Shown here in pieces: positions 6,057 through 12,921 of a DNA stretch of 17,821 nt; within the stretch, counting starts at the first letter, position 1; each line of letters begins with the position of its first letter. Source of the DNA: JAGVVZ01 sp964373165. GTDB taxonomy: Archaea > Aenigmatarchaeota > Aenigmatarchaeia > CG10238-14. The stretch covers positions 1 through 17,821 of the forward strand of contig CAYJTF010000015.1 of the NCBI GenBank assembly GCA_964373165.1, in the 5' to 3' direction. Made by a program: the position numbers and the translations under genes. The notes under the pieces were generated by a model. It searched no databases and was not told the origin of the DNA. It saw only the letters and a list, made by a program, of their open reading frames with translations.

Positions 6057-6076
6057 TTTAACCGGTATATAAGCAA

Positions 6077-6703
6077 TTATAATTTCTTCACAAGTTTTAA
6101 CAGTTCCTCAGGTTTTTCTATGATGTAATCAGGTCCCATTTTTTCTAATGATTTTTTCGAGTTTGTTCCCCACGTGACTGAGACTATTCTAATACCGATT
6201 TTTTTAACAGCTTCTATGTCTCTAATTTCATCTCCCACATAAATTAATTCGTCTTTTGCGAGATTACTATTTTTTATCAGTTCCTTCATTAGTTTGTGTT
6301 TTCCAAATAGGCTCCCTTTAGCTATAATTATCTCAAACATTTTTAATTTATGCGCATCTAAAAAATCCTTCACATTTTTTTCTGTGTTAGTTGTTAGAAT
6401 ACCTAGTTTTATTTTATCTTTTTTTAATTTTGCAAAAACATCCTTTAATCCCGGGAACATATTTATTTTTCTTATTTCCTTGTTTAACTCAAACTTCACT
6501 TCTCTTTCTATGAACGGAATTTTGTAAATTGATATGCCCAGTTCTTTTATCAATTCTCTAGCAGTCATATTTCTATGTTTTTCTGGATCTTTGATTTCCT
6601 TATATCCATATTTTTTTGATAATCTATTAAAAATCTTCAATCCTATTACGAGAGAGTCAGCTATTGTCCCATCGAAATCAAATATCACTGCCTTTAATTT
6701 CAT
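6077..6703 (-). CDS. HAD-superfamily phosphatase (phosphoglycolate phosphatase-like)
   Basis: 208 residues with all four HAD motifs. Motif I is VIFDFDGTIADS (nucleophile Asp9, acid/base Asp11), motif II is ILTTNT (Thr104/105), motif III Lys in GKHK (136-138), and motif IV GDEIRDIEA (Asp158, Asp162). A helical cap between motifs I and II (about 18-85) places it in the subfamily I group with Gph and pyrophosphatase-like enzymes. The substrate is probably a small phosphate ester, not identifiable here. The gene is divergent from the YbaK-type gene. A palindromic TTTATAAA centred 26 nt upstream of its ATG is probably its TATA box, making it leaderless. Confidence 0.9.
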   Translation of the reverse strand: MKLKAVIFDFDGTIADSLVIGLKIFNRLSKKYGYKEIKDPEKHRNMTARELIKELGISIYKIPFIEREVKFELNKEIRKINMFPGLKDVFAKLKKDKIKLGILTTNTEKNVKDFLDAHKLKMFEIIIAKGSLFGKHKLMKELIKNSNLAKDELIYVGDEIRDIEAVKKIGIRIVSVTWGTNSKKSLEKMGPDYIIEKPEELLKLVKKL

Positions 6704-6725
6704 ACATAATTGATGTAAATATTAA

Positions 6726-6733
6726 TTTATAAA
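6726..6733. promoter_or_regulatory. Palindromic TATA box shared by two divergent genes
   Basis: TTTATAAA reads the same on both strands. It is centred 26.5 nt before the HAD ATG (6703, minus) and about 22 nt before the second ATG (6751) of the YbaK-type gene. The whole intergenic space is 38 nt, so one TATA element may serve both directions. Confidence 0.5.
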
Positions 6734-6741
6734 AACTGTTA

Positions 6742-7224
6742 ATGTTTATTATGCAAAACTGTGAAGAGAAGATAATCAGCTTTATTAAAAGCAATAAAAT
6801 CAGAGCGGAGCACATAAAATTTGATAACAGCGTCCATTCAGTGCAGGACGTTCTTAATTTTACTAATATAAAATTGGACGAAATATCTAAAAGCATTGTT
6901 TTCAAGAATGATAAGGAGATTATAGTTGGTGTAGTATTGGCTAGATACAGGGTTAGCTCTACTAGAATAGGAAAATTGCTCAATATAAAACCACCAATAA
7001 TATGCGGTTCAGTCGAAGCATTCGAAAAGACAGGCTATCCTGTAGGCGGAATGCCATGCTTTGGATACAATGCAATTTTTATTCTAGACGATAAACTGGA
7101 GGAAGTGGATCATATATATACTGGCGGCGGTTCAGAATTTTCTTTAGTAAAAATTTCTATAGACGAGCTAAAGAGAATAAACAATTTTATTGTGGGTAAT
7201 ATAAGAGGGAATAAGTCGAATTAG
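6742..7224 (+). CDS. YbaK/ProX-type aminoacyl-tRNA deacylase
   Basis: 160 residues covering one YbaK/EbsC domain. Key family blocks are visible: SVHSVQDVLNFTNI near residue 30, the strand KSIVFKNDKEIIVGVVLA with the family's lysine, IGKLLNIKPP, and TGYPVGGMPCFGYNAIFILD with the conserved GYPVGG loop. IYTGGGS follows near the C-terminus. Such proteins hydrolyse misacylated tRNAs (for example Cys- or Ala-tRNA-Pro) in trans, a translation quality-control role. The start may be ATG 6742 or ATG 6751; promoter spacing slightly favours 6751. Exact tRNA substrate cannot be read from the sequence. Confidence 0.9.
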   Translation: MFIMQNCEEKIISFIKSNKIRAEHIKFDNSVHSVQDVLNFTNIKLDEISKSIVFKNDKEIIVGVVLARYRVSSTRIGKLLNIKPPIICGSVEAFEKTGYPVGGMPCFGYNAIFILDDKLEEVDHIYTGGGSEFSLVKISIDELKRINNFIVGNIRGNKSN

Positions 7225-7226
7225 CA

Positions 7227-7730
7227 TCAATTCAGCCCATTTCTTTTGGATTTGTAGTGTAGAGCCATACCTAAATGTATGCCCACTGCTAACAATACAG
7301 GTAAGACAACTAAAAAATTATGCATCCACTGCTCGGGTGTATATCCTCTATATATGTCTATTTGTTGAGACGCAAATGGAATTAGTTTTAATGGACCCTG
7401 TGTTATGTCAGGTATTAAATGATTCACAAATACCTGTGTCCCGTAAACAGATGCGCCAAATATTGCATATTTCCTATTTCCACCTGAGACTTTATTATAC
7501 AGGAAATATCCAAGCATGGCTGACAATAAAACCCCAAGTAGACTGTGAGTGAATGGCGTTCTGTGACAAAAATAATCACAGTACTTTGTTATTTCTTCAG
7601 GTATACCATGTTCTCTGAATGTTTCAGCAGGCATATCCATCCCCACGTCAACAGGTAATCTGAATAAATATCCTACAAATTTGCTGTAAGCTATTTGGAT
7701 TCCAAAATCAAGATCAGGTGCAGGCGCCAT
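7227..7730 (-). CDS. YdjM/DUF457-like membrane-bound metal-dependent hydrolase (main part of a frameshifted gene)
   Basis: 167 residues from the only ATG in this frame. Conserved acidic and histidine motifs of the COG1988/DUF457 group are visible: APAPDLDFG at the very start, CHRTPFTHSLLG (about 55-66) and NHLIPDITQGPLKLIPF (about 103-119). Three hydrophobic segments are evident, about 63-78, 86-101 and 137-155. The family normally begins with a His-containing helix 40-50 residues before the PDLD motif. That missing part is encoded in another frame at 7769-7873. The present frame remains open upstream to a TGA at about 7793, so the annotated ATG is probably internal. The intact gene would span 7227-7873. 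Enzymatic function of the family is not established. Confidence 0.8.
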   Translation of the reverse strand: MAPAPDLDFGIQIAYSKFVGYLFRLPVDVGMDMPAETFREHGIPEEITKYCDYFCHRTPFTHSLLGVLLSAMLGYFLYNKVSGGNRKYAIFGASVYGTQVFVNHLIPDITQGPLKLIPFASQQIDIYRGYTPEQWMHNFLVVLPVLLAVGIHLGMALHYKSKRNGLN

Positions 7731-7768
7731 GAAAGGCCCTATTATTCTATGGTATTTTTTTCTAATTC

Positions 7769-7873
7769 TTAAATTAGGAAACCCCTTTTTTCAGTTCTAT
7801 TTGCATAATGTTGCGTGATCAATCCTGGAACATAATGTCCCAAAATATTAAAAGGTATTTCAAGATAATTCAT
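7769..7873 (-). pseudogene. N-terminal fragment of the YdjM/DUF457-like gene, separated by a one-base frameshift
   Basis: From ATG 7873 the minus strand encodes 34 residues, including NILGHYVPGLITQHYANRTE, before a premature TAA at 7769-7771. Shifting frame by -1 at the run AAAAAAGGGG (7791 to 7782) continues with KRGFPNLRIRKKYHRIIGPF and then enters the APAPDLD motif of the downstream frame. The fused product would restore the early GHxxPG histidine motif and normal length (about 215 residues). The intact reading needs one extra A or G, so this is a one-base deletion in a homopolymer, a sequencing error, or a programmed -1 shift. GTG 7882 is an alternative in-frame start. Confidence 0.65.
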
Positions 7874-7992
7874 TTCATTCACTTTAGTCTGATAGAACAG
7901 TCATCCTACTCTATTAGAATCAGGATTATAAAAAACCAAATTGCTATTTTATAGAAAAATCTGCTGTTAGAACATGTATCGATTTCAAAATC

Positions 7993-7999
7993 TTTAAAT
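7993..7999 (+). promoter_or_regulatory. TATA box of the MFS transporter gene
   Basis: TTTAAAT centred 27 nt before ATG 8023, consistent with a leaderless transcript. No ribosome binding site is seen before this ATG. Confidence 0.55.
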
Positions 8000-8022
8000 C
8001 CGGACAAGACATATGATGTAGA

Positions 8023-9171
8023 ATGAAAATGAATTCTAAATATGGAACAATACTTTTGATAATATTCATTGATTTGCTAGGTTTTGGTATATTGTTCCCG
8101 TTGCTGCCGTTTTACGCCGAAAAATATACCAGTAGTGCCATAATAATTACATCCCTGATTTCAGTGTATTCGCTTATGCAATTCATTTCAGCGCCAATAT
8201 TAGGTCATTTGTCGGACAGATACGGCAGGAAGCCACTGCTGATTATTAGCCAGATAGGTTCTTCTATCGGTTATCTCATGCTTGCTTTCGCTAACAACAT
8301 ATATATTCTGTTCATATCAAGGATTATTGATGGCATAACAGGAGGCAACATATCCATAGCAGAAGCTTATATTTCAGATATCAGCGATAAAGAGGAAAGA
8401 AGGAGATCCATGGGTTTGGTCGGGCTTGCTATAGGTTTAGGCTTCATGCTAGGTCCAGTTATAGGTGGCGTTCTTGGCAGTATAAATATAATGTTGCCGG
8501 GACTGTTCGCCGCATCTATGTCTTTGATAGCGTCCATTATGGTAAAATTCAAGCTAAAAGAAAGTTTGAAAAAAATCCATTCAGAAGGATATAAGCTTAG
8601 CCACATGTTTTCTGCGCTTAAAATGAGAAACATCGGCACTATAATGATTGTCGGATTTTTGGTTGTACTGTCATTTACGGGATTTACATCCATTTTTGCC
8701 CTCTTCACTCAAAAAATATTTGGATACGGTGAAAGGGAGAACGGTTTTTTATTTGCTTATTTAGGCGTCATTACATTATTTGTCCAGGGATTTTTAATAA
8801 GAAAATTTGGAAATAGTTTCTCGGATAAACTACTGCTGGTATCATCAGTAATTATAATGTCTGCAGGCTATGCATTATTGATAATGATACCATCTTTGTC
8901 AATAAAGTTTGCTTTATTACTAATAGGATTAGGATTAGCCGGTCTAGGATTTTCTTTGTTTAATCCTTCAGTAAGATCTTTATTAACTAAAAGAGTAGAA
9001 CAAACAGGGAAGTATTTGGGTATTTTGGCTTCTTATTCCAGCTTGGCTCGTTTCGTGGGACCCATATTTGCAGGATTCTTTTTTGAGAAAATTAGTCCGA
9101 TAGCATCAATACAAATTTCTTTGATAATTTTCATGTTTTCGATATTTCTGGCATTAAAAATAGAATCGTGA
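8023..9171 (+). CDS. MFS transporter, DHA1/TetA-like drug:H+ antiporter
   Basis: 382 residues with twelve hydrophobic segments, the standard DHA1 layout. Motif A lies in the loop after helix 2 as GHLSDRYGRKP (61-71). RIIDGITGGNISIAEAYISD around helix 4 matches the TetA-like family motif, and GLAIGLGFMLGPVIGG in helix 5 is the antiporter motif C. A charged central loop (KLKESLKKIHSEGYK) separates the two six-helix halves. Motif C marks proton-coupled exporters; the exported compound is unknown. The gene is transcribed alone from its own TATA box and converges with the channel-like gene 3 nt beyond its stop. ATG at codon 3 is an alternative start. Confidence 0.92.
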   Translation: MKMNSKYGTILLIIFIDLLGFGILFPLLPFYAEKYTSSAIIITSLISVYSLMQFISAPILGHLSDRYGRKPLLIISQIGSSIGYLMLAFANNIYILFISRIIDGITGGNISIAEAYISDISDKEERRRSMGLVGLAIGLGFMLGPVIGGVLGSINIMLPGLFAASMSLIASIMVKFKLKESLKKIHSEGYKLSHMFSALKMRNIGTIMIVGFLVVLSFTGFTSIFALFTQKIFGYGERENGFLFAYLGVITLFVQGFLIRKFGNSFSDKLLLVSSVIIMSAGYALLIMIPSLSIKFALLLIGLGLAGLGFSLFNPSVRSLLTKRVEQTGKYLGILASYSSLARFVGPIFAGFFFEKISPIASIQISLIIFMFSIFLALKIES

Positions 9172-9174
9172 TGA

Positions 9175-9540
9175 TTATTTTTTCTTTCTTTTCTCTTCTA
9201 TTTCCTCAACCTTTTCTTCTGCTCTTAGAATTAGTTTGAACCATCTCCTGGCTAAAGGTTGAAATATTAGGATCATAATACCCACTAGCATACCAACTGA
9301 AAATATTGCCAATAAACTCGTGAATATTTTGCCTGCTGATGTGGATGGTATGAACCCTTCAGCGCCTTCAGCACTGATTATCATAGAAGCCACATAAAAG
9401 CTATCTAGCCAGTTCAAATTTTCTATGAAATGAAATCCGAGAGTGCCTATAATTAGGAATACAGAAAGTAGAGTAAATGAAGCAAGAATTCTATAGTTCA
9501 AATGCTTCCTCATAATATGATGTTTTGTTGTTTTGTTCAT
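9175..9540 (-). CDS. Two-TM channel-like protein with divergent selectivity filter
   Basis: 121 residues with the Ion_trans_2 layout. TM1 is about 17-37, followed by a pore-helix-like stretch NLNWLDSFYVASMIISAEGA (41-60), TM2 about 72-95, and a charged C-terminal helix (EEKVEEIEEKRKKK) that may form a coiled coil. ENLNWLDSFY and the IPSTSAGKIFT segment match the flanks of the K+ channel pore loop (..W.D.lYF.. and ..PtT..GKiFt). The filter TVGYGD is replaced by SAEGAEG (56-62), so K+ selectivity is unlikely. It may be another kind of channel or a non-conducting homologue. An internal ATG at codon 10 is an alternative start. Converges with the MFS gene. Confidence 0.75.
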   Translation of the reverse strand: MNKTTKHHIMRKHLNYRILASFTLLSVFLIIGTLGFHFIENLNWLDSFYVASMIISAEGAEGFIPSTSAGKIFTSLLAIFSVGMLVGIMILIFQPLARRWFKLILRAEEKVEEIEEKRKKK

Positions 9541-9604
9541 GTGACCAATAATAAATATTATTCTTTTGATCAGATTTAAACTATTTGCAAGAGCAATCTA
9601 AGAA

Positions 9605-9611
9605 TTTAAAT
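9605..9611 (+). promoter_or_regulatory. TATA box of the tatD gene
   Basis: TTTAAAT centred exactly 26 nt before ATG 9634; no ribosome binding site precedes the start, consistent with a leaderless mRNA. Confidence 0.55.
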
Positions 9612-9633
9612 TCAAAAATTTACGAATAGATCT

Positions 9634-10386
9634 ATGATTGATGTACACTGTCACCTCACCTATCCAGGATTAGATGAAATAAAGGAGCAAGTAATAGAAG
9701 ATTCTAGAAAGAAAATGGATGCAATTATAACCTGTGCCTTTCCTGATGATTGGGAGAGGGCATTGGAATTGGCTAAAAAACACGAAAATTTTGTTTATCT
9801 GACTTTGGGATTGCATCCAACTGATGTCGTCAACATGTCTGATAAGGATATAGAAAATTATACCGATATTATTAGGAATAATAGGAATAGAATAGTTGCT
9901 ATAGGAGAAATAGGACTAGATAATCATCATTTTCCTGAGAACCTGCATAAAAAAAGATTGACCGACGCCTTTATCAAGTGCTTGAATTTATGCGAAGAGC
10001 TTGGCTTACCTGCAGTGCTACATACAAGGAAAGCTGAGGAGGAGTGTTTTGATATAGTTAATGGTGAAGATGTGGAAACCGTCGTGTTCCACTCATACAC
10101 CGGCAATTTGACTTTGGCGAAAAAAATAATTGACAGAGGATACTACATATCCGTTCCAACCATAGTCTCTGTATCGAAAAATATAAAGAAAATTGCGGAG
10201 AAATTCCCGTTGGAGAACTTGCTGACTGAAACTGACGCGCCATTCCTTTCTCCTTATCCGGGGAAAGTGAATGTTCCATCTAATGTAGAACATGTTTTGT
10301 CTGTGATGAGTCAGTTGAGGAATGTAGAAATTGATGAAATAGACAAACAAATAATGAAAAATGCAAAAAAAGTTTTCAGAATCTGA
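9634..10386 (+). CDS. tatD: TatD-family metal-dependent deoxyribonuclease
   Basis: 250 residues of TIM-barrel amidohydrolase fold with the TatD metal ligands. These are the HxH motif MIDVHCHLT (His5, His7), GLHP (60-62), GEIGLD with Glu92, LHTRKA with His130, FHSYTG with His153, and TETDAPFLSP with Asp201. TatD proteins are 3'-5' exonucleases/DNases linked to DNA repair and turnover. The gene has its own promoter. Its last 11 nt overlap, in antisense, the end of the small membrane ORF at 10376-10534. Ogg2 follows on the same strand after 225 nt with its own promoter. Confidence 0.94.
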   Translation: MIDVHCHLTYPGLDEIKEQVIEDSRKKMDAIITCAFPDDWERALELAKKHENFVYLTLGLHPTDVVNMSDKDIENYTDIIRNNRNRIVAIGEIGLDNHHFPENLHKKRLTDAFIKCLNLCEELGLPAVLHTRKAEEECFDIVNGEDVETVVFHSYTGNLTLAKKIIDRGYYISVPTIVSVSKNIKKIAEKFPLENLLTETDAPFLSPYPGKVNVPSNVEHVLSVMSQLRNVEIDEIDKQIMKNAKKVFRI

Positions 10387-10534
10387 ATACCTCTTCTCTT
10401 CTACTCTTTTTATGTTTTGAGAATAAAACAAAGATCAATATCAACATTAAGAAGACCGAAGTTATTGTGATCAGATATACATTTCCCGGCCTTAGTAATA
10501 GAACGTTATCTGGAAAATATATTGTGAACCCCAT
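10376..10534 (-). CDS. Possible small single-helix membrane protein, 52 aa
   Basis: A short minus-strand ORF from ATG 10534 to TGA 10376-10378 fills the gap between tatD and ogg. It encodes a short N-terminal segment (MGFTIYFPDNVLLLRPG), one clear membrane helix (about residues 20-39, VYLITITSVFLMLILIFVLF), and a basic tail (SKHKKSRREEVFRF). Such a hydrophobic segment followed by a positive tail is typical of a small N-out/C-in membrane protein. A minus-strand TTTAAT lies about 20 nt upstream of the ATG. Overlaps the end of tatD by 11 nt. No family is recognised; evidence is moderate. Confidence 0.45.
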   Translation of the reverse strand: MGFTIYFPDNVLLLRPGNVYLITITSVFLMLILIFVLFSKHKKSRREEVFRF

Positions 10535-10611
10535 AATTAGAATTTAGAGATTAAACTTAAGTGGGTTTCCATAACATCAAATATTATATTTTAAATAACA
10601 GTATATTTGTA

Positions 10612-11241
10612 ATGTCTCTGGATGAATTGAAAGACTTGTATGAAGTAAGGAAAGCGGATATAAGGCAGCGTCTTCTTGAATTTAAACGAATGCAAAATGA
10701 GGATGATAAAAAAATGTTTTCCGAACTGTGTTTTTGTTTGTTGACTCCGCAAAGCAAGGCTAAAGCTTGTGATAGGGCAATAAAAAATTTGGAATCTACT
10801 AACGTTCTCTTTACAGGTAATGAGAGACAAGTAAGAGGATTTCTGGATAGTGTCAGATTTCATGAGAATAAGTCAAGATATATAGTGAAAGCGAGAGAAA
10901 TGCTCAATACAATTTCAATAAAAGAAAAATTAAAATCGTTTAGTGATTCTTTCGAGGCGAGGCAGTGGCTCATTGATAATGTAAAAGGTTTGGGATATAA
11001 AGAGGCCAGTCACTTTTTGAGGAATGTCGGAATGGGAGAAGATCTGGCTATTCTAGACAGACACATATTAAAGAATCTTGTTAATTTCGGAGTTATTGAT
11101 GAAGTGCCTATATCATTAACATCAAAAAGATATTTGGAAATAGAGCAAAAAATGAAAGAATTTTCTGATAAAGTTGAAATACCATTAGCTGAATTAGACT
11201 TGCTTTTATGGTCAAAAGAGACGGGAGAGATTTTTAAGTAG
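10612..11241 (+). CDS. ogg: Archaeal 8-oxoguanine DNA glycosylase/AP lyase (Ogg2 type)
   Basis: 209 residues from ATG 10612, similar to Methanocaldococcus Ogg (207). An upstream GTG (10561) is open, but the ATG is preceded by TATATTTT about 25 nt upstream, which suits a leaderless start here. The HhH motif VKGLGYKEASHFLRNVG carries the catalytic Lys130, and Asp149 in LAILDRHILK is the conserved acid. The N-terminal block ELCFCLLTPQSKA is characteristic. The protein ends in Lys209; in Ogg2 enzymes a C-terminal lysine contacts 8-oxoguanine. It excises 8-oxoG and nicks the abasic site, protecting against oxidative mutation. Confidence 0.93.
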   Translation: MSLDELKDLYEVRKADIRQRLLEFKRMQNEDDKKMFSELCFCLLTPQSKAKACDRAIKNLESTNVLFTGNERQVRGFLDSVRFHENKSRYIVKAREMLNTISIKEKLKSFSDSFEARQWLIDNVKGLGYKEASHFLRNVGMGEDLAILDRHILKNLVNFGVIDEVPISLTSKRYLEIEQKMKEFSDKVEIPLAELDLLLWSKETGEIFK

Positions 11242-11246
11242 ATATA

Positions 11247-11462
11247 TTATTTCGTTCTTCTTGCTTGATTTCTTGGTTTTTTTGGATTTACAAGAGCTCT
11301 GTATGCTTCTTCTGTAATATCACATCTGGTTGAAGTTCGTGGGTGAATATAATAGTGCCCCCGTCCATCTCCACCTATGTATACTGTAGTTCCTTCTTTT
11401 CCTGAATAGTATCTCAAATATCCTTGTCCCTGAAGTTCTGATAATAATACTCTTTTAGACAT
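11247..11462 (-). CDS. Hypothetical basic protein, 71 aa
   Basis: Not recognised. The 71 residues are small, basic and strand-rich: MSKRVLLSELQGQGYLRYY, then GTTVYIGGDGRGHYYIHPRTS, then CDITEEAYRALVNPKKP and a strongly basic tail (RNQARRTK). The tail could contact nucleic acid. The ATG is preceded by AGTGATCT, which matches part of the archaeal anti-Shine-Dalgarno complement. The last gene of a minus-strand series (11769-11945 ORF, 11538-11768, this gene) and converges with ogg 5 nt after its stop. No metal motif or membrane segment. Confidence 0.6.
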   Translation of the reverse strand: MSKRVLLSELQGQGYLRYYSGKEGTTVYIGGDGRGHYYIHPRTSTRCDITEEAYRALVNPKKPRNQARRTK

Positions 11463-11537
11463 TTAGATCACTTAATTACTTTTCGAAGATCTACTTCTAC
11501 TTAATGTTTGAGCTATTACAGGTTTTAATTTTTCATA

Positions 11538-11768
11538 CTATCTATTGGCATACGCTGGCTTCCATAAACCATTTCGTCCTTCTACCACTCCAAAACGATC
11601 TCTTAGTTGAGCCAATGTGTTCCCAACTTTAACACCAGTTGTGTAGCCATATTGTACAGTCAAATAAAGTCTAATCTCCTCGGTAGTAACTGGTGCGCTT
11701 TCGGTTATTGCAGTTAACGCATCCAAGATTCGGGATTGATAGTCAGTCATGCTCGTATCTACTGTCAT
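11538..11768 (-). CDS. Small predicted winged-helix protein, 76 aa
   Basis: 76 residues. The middle looks like a winged helix-turn-helix: helix YQSRILDALTAITESA, then VTTEEIRLYLTVQYG, a probable recognition helix TGVKVGNTLAQLRDRF, and a wing ending in GVVEGRNGLWKPAYA. Such an N-terminal helix/T-T-E-E-I pattern is common in archaeal DNA-binding domains that recur as small regulators. The start ATG 11768 is preceded by GGAGGTGA, a strong ribosome binding site, and abuts the TAA of an upstream open frame, suggesting coupling. ATG at codon 7 is an alternative. Fold prediction is by pattern only. Confidence 0.65.
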   Translation of the reverse strand: MTVDTSMTDYQSRILDALTAITESAPVTTEEIRLYLTVQYGYTTGVKVGNTLAQLRDRFGVVEGRNGLWKPAYANR

Positions 11769-11945
11769 TTATTCTTCACCTCCAAAAGATTTTAAGAAAA
11801 ATGAATCGGACTCAGAAGCGACATTGGAACTAATTAGATTTACTTCAATTGCAGAAAGGTCCTCTGTTGTTACAGAATCAGAAACAGATTCATCCCTTAT
11901 TGCCCCAAAATAATTTGGTATAAGGGTAGTATTATTACATTTAAG
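11769..11945 (-). other. Open frame of 58 codons without a canonical start (possible short acidic peptide)
   Basis: The minus strand is open from 11945 to TAA 11769-11771, which is directly followed by the ATG of the 76-aa winged-helix gene. The peptide is Ser- and acid-rich (RDESVSDSVTTEDLSAIEV, then ASESDSFFLKSFGGEE). No ATG, GTG or TTG occurs in frame; an ATA after GGGGC is the only plausible start. The junction GGAGGTGAAGAATAA then ATG is typical of translational coupling, which is the main reason to suspect a real gene. It could equally be a 5' leader. Confidence 0.28.
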
Positions 11946-12033
11946 CTAAAAATATGTCTAACTAAAACTGAACATAAATTTGTATTAGATTTGTTAGACA
12001 TTTTTATACAGAATTATTTTTTTGTAATATACA

Positions 12034-12040
12034 TTTAAAT
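12034..12040 (+). promoter_or_regulatory. TATA box of the 12064 gene
   Basis: TTTAAAT centred 27 nt before ATG 12064; no ribosome binding site is present, so the transcript is probably leaderless. Confidence 0.5.
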
Positions 12041-12063
12041 ATCTTTTGTTTTAAACAGGTTTT

Positions 12064-12342
12064 ATGACAGTTTATTCAAGTCTCACTCGAGAACAATCAT
12101 ATAGATTAGCACGATTATTGGGTTATCGCGTATTAGATCCAAATGACCCACGAATAGAAGAAGATTGGATTGCGGGCGTTCATTATCCGACACTTGATGA
12201 TTTAAGAAGATTAAATTTGATGCCAAATGAAATAGGATTTCCTACGGCCTCATCAGCATTAGAAACATACATCAAATTGCATGGTATGCCGGACGACCCT
12301 GAAATTCTAAGAAAATTATTGTATTGTAACAGAGAAGAATAA
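12064..12342 (+). CDS. Hypothetical protein, 92 aa
   Basis: Not recognised. 92 residues, predicted mostly helical and soluble: LTREQSYRLARLLGYRVLD, then DPRIEEDWIAGVHYPTLDDL, a second helical part LRRLNLMPNEIGFPTASSAL, and a final helix ETYIKLHGMPDDPEILRKLL. The repeated R/D pairs and absence of cysteine clusters or membrane segments give no functional clue. It is divergent from the minus-strand small-gene series and has its own TATA box. Codon use and hydrophobic periodicity look protein-like. It is followed after 76 nt by a VOC-fold gene with its own ribosome binding site. Confidence 0.65.
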   Translation: MTVYSSLTREQSYRLARLLGYRVLDPNDPRIEEDWIAGVHYPTLDDLRRLNLMPNEIGFPTASSALETYIKLHGMPDDPEILRKLLYCNREE

Positions 12343-12418
12343 TTAATCTATAACGGAGTTATACGTTCAAATATAATTAAAACAATATTTTAAAATCAAC
12401 AAAAGTGGAGGTATTAAC

Positions 12419-12826
12419 ATGTCAAACAAAACTATGTGCAAAGTAGTGCATTTTGAAATTCCAGCAAATAATATAGAACGAGCTAAAAAATTTTATAGCG
12501 ATATATTTGGTTGGCAGATGATAAAGACACCTATGGCAGATGATTTTTATTTAGTTAATACTGTTGAGACTGATGAAAAAGGCATGCCAAAAACATCAGG
12601 AGCAATAAATGGAGATATAATGAAAAGAACAAGTAAAGAAGAAACACCTATTATAGTAATCAAAGTTCCCTCGATGGATGAATATTTGAAAAAACTGAAA
12701 AATGCAGGATGCAAAGTTGTTATAGAAACCCAACAAATAGGCGGCATGGGTCTTTACTCAAGATTTATTGATCCAGAAGGTAATATTATTGGTATGTGGC
12801 AAGATTTAGAAACAAGTAAAAAATAG
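12419..12826 (+). CDS. VOC-superfamily (glyoxalase/bleomycin-resistance fold) protein
   Basis: 135 residues, one VOC domain of two beta-alpha-beta-beta-beta modules. Module one begins VVHFEIPANNIERAKKFYSD with the FYSDIFGWQM motif. Module two has IIVIKVPSMDEYLKKLKNAG, then IGGMGLYSRFIDPEGNIIGM, which is the usual FxDPEGN-W/M ending. The metal positions typical of glyoxalase I are only partly evident (His11 and a C-terminal acidic residue), so enzymatic activity is uncertain. VOC proteins include glyoxalases, dioxygenases and drug-binding proteins. The ATG is preceded by GTGGAGGT, a strong ribosome binding site. Confidence 0.9.
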   Translation: MSNKTMCKVVHFEIPANNIERAKKFYSDIFGWQMIKTPMADDFYLVNTVETDEKGMPKTSGAINGDIMKRTSKEETPIIVIKVPSMDEYLKKLKNAGCKVVIETQQIGGMGLYSRFIDPEGNIIGMWQDLETSKK

Positions 12827-12921
12827 ATCATCATACCTTGCTATTACCTTTGTATGAACTAATTTATAAAGAAAATTCCTATAAAATAGAAAAATGCATT
12901 TTTGATAATTATTCAATATTA

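Noticed and set aside
10561..10611. Upstream GTG start of ogg
   Set aside because: The extension lies over the predicted TATA region and does not match the family N-terminus.
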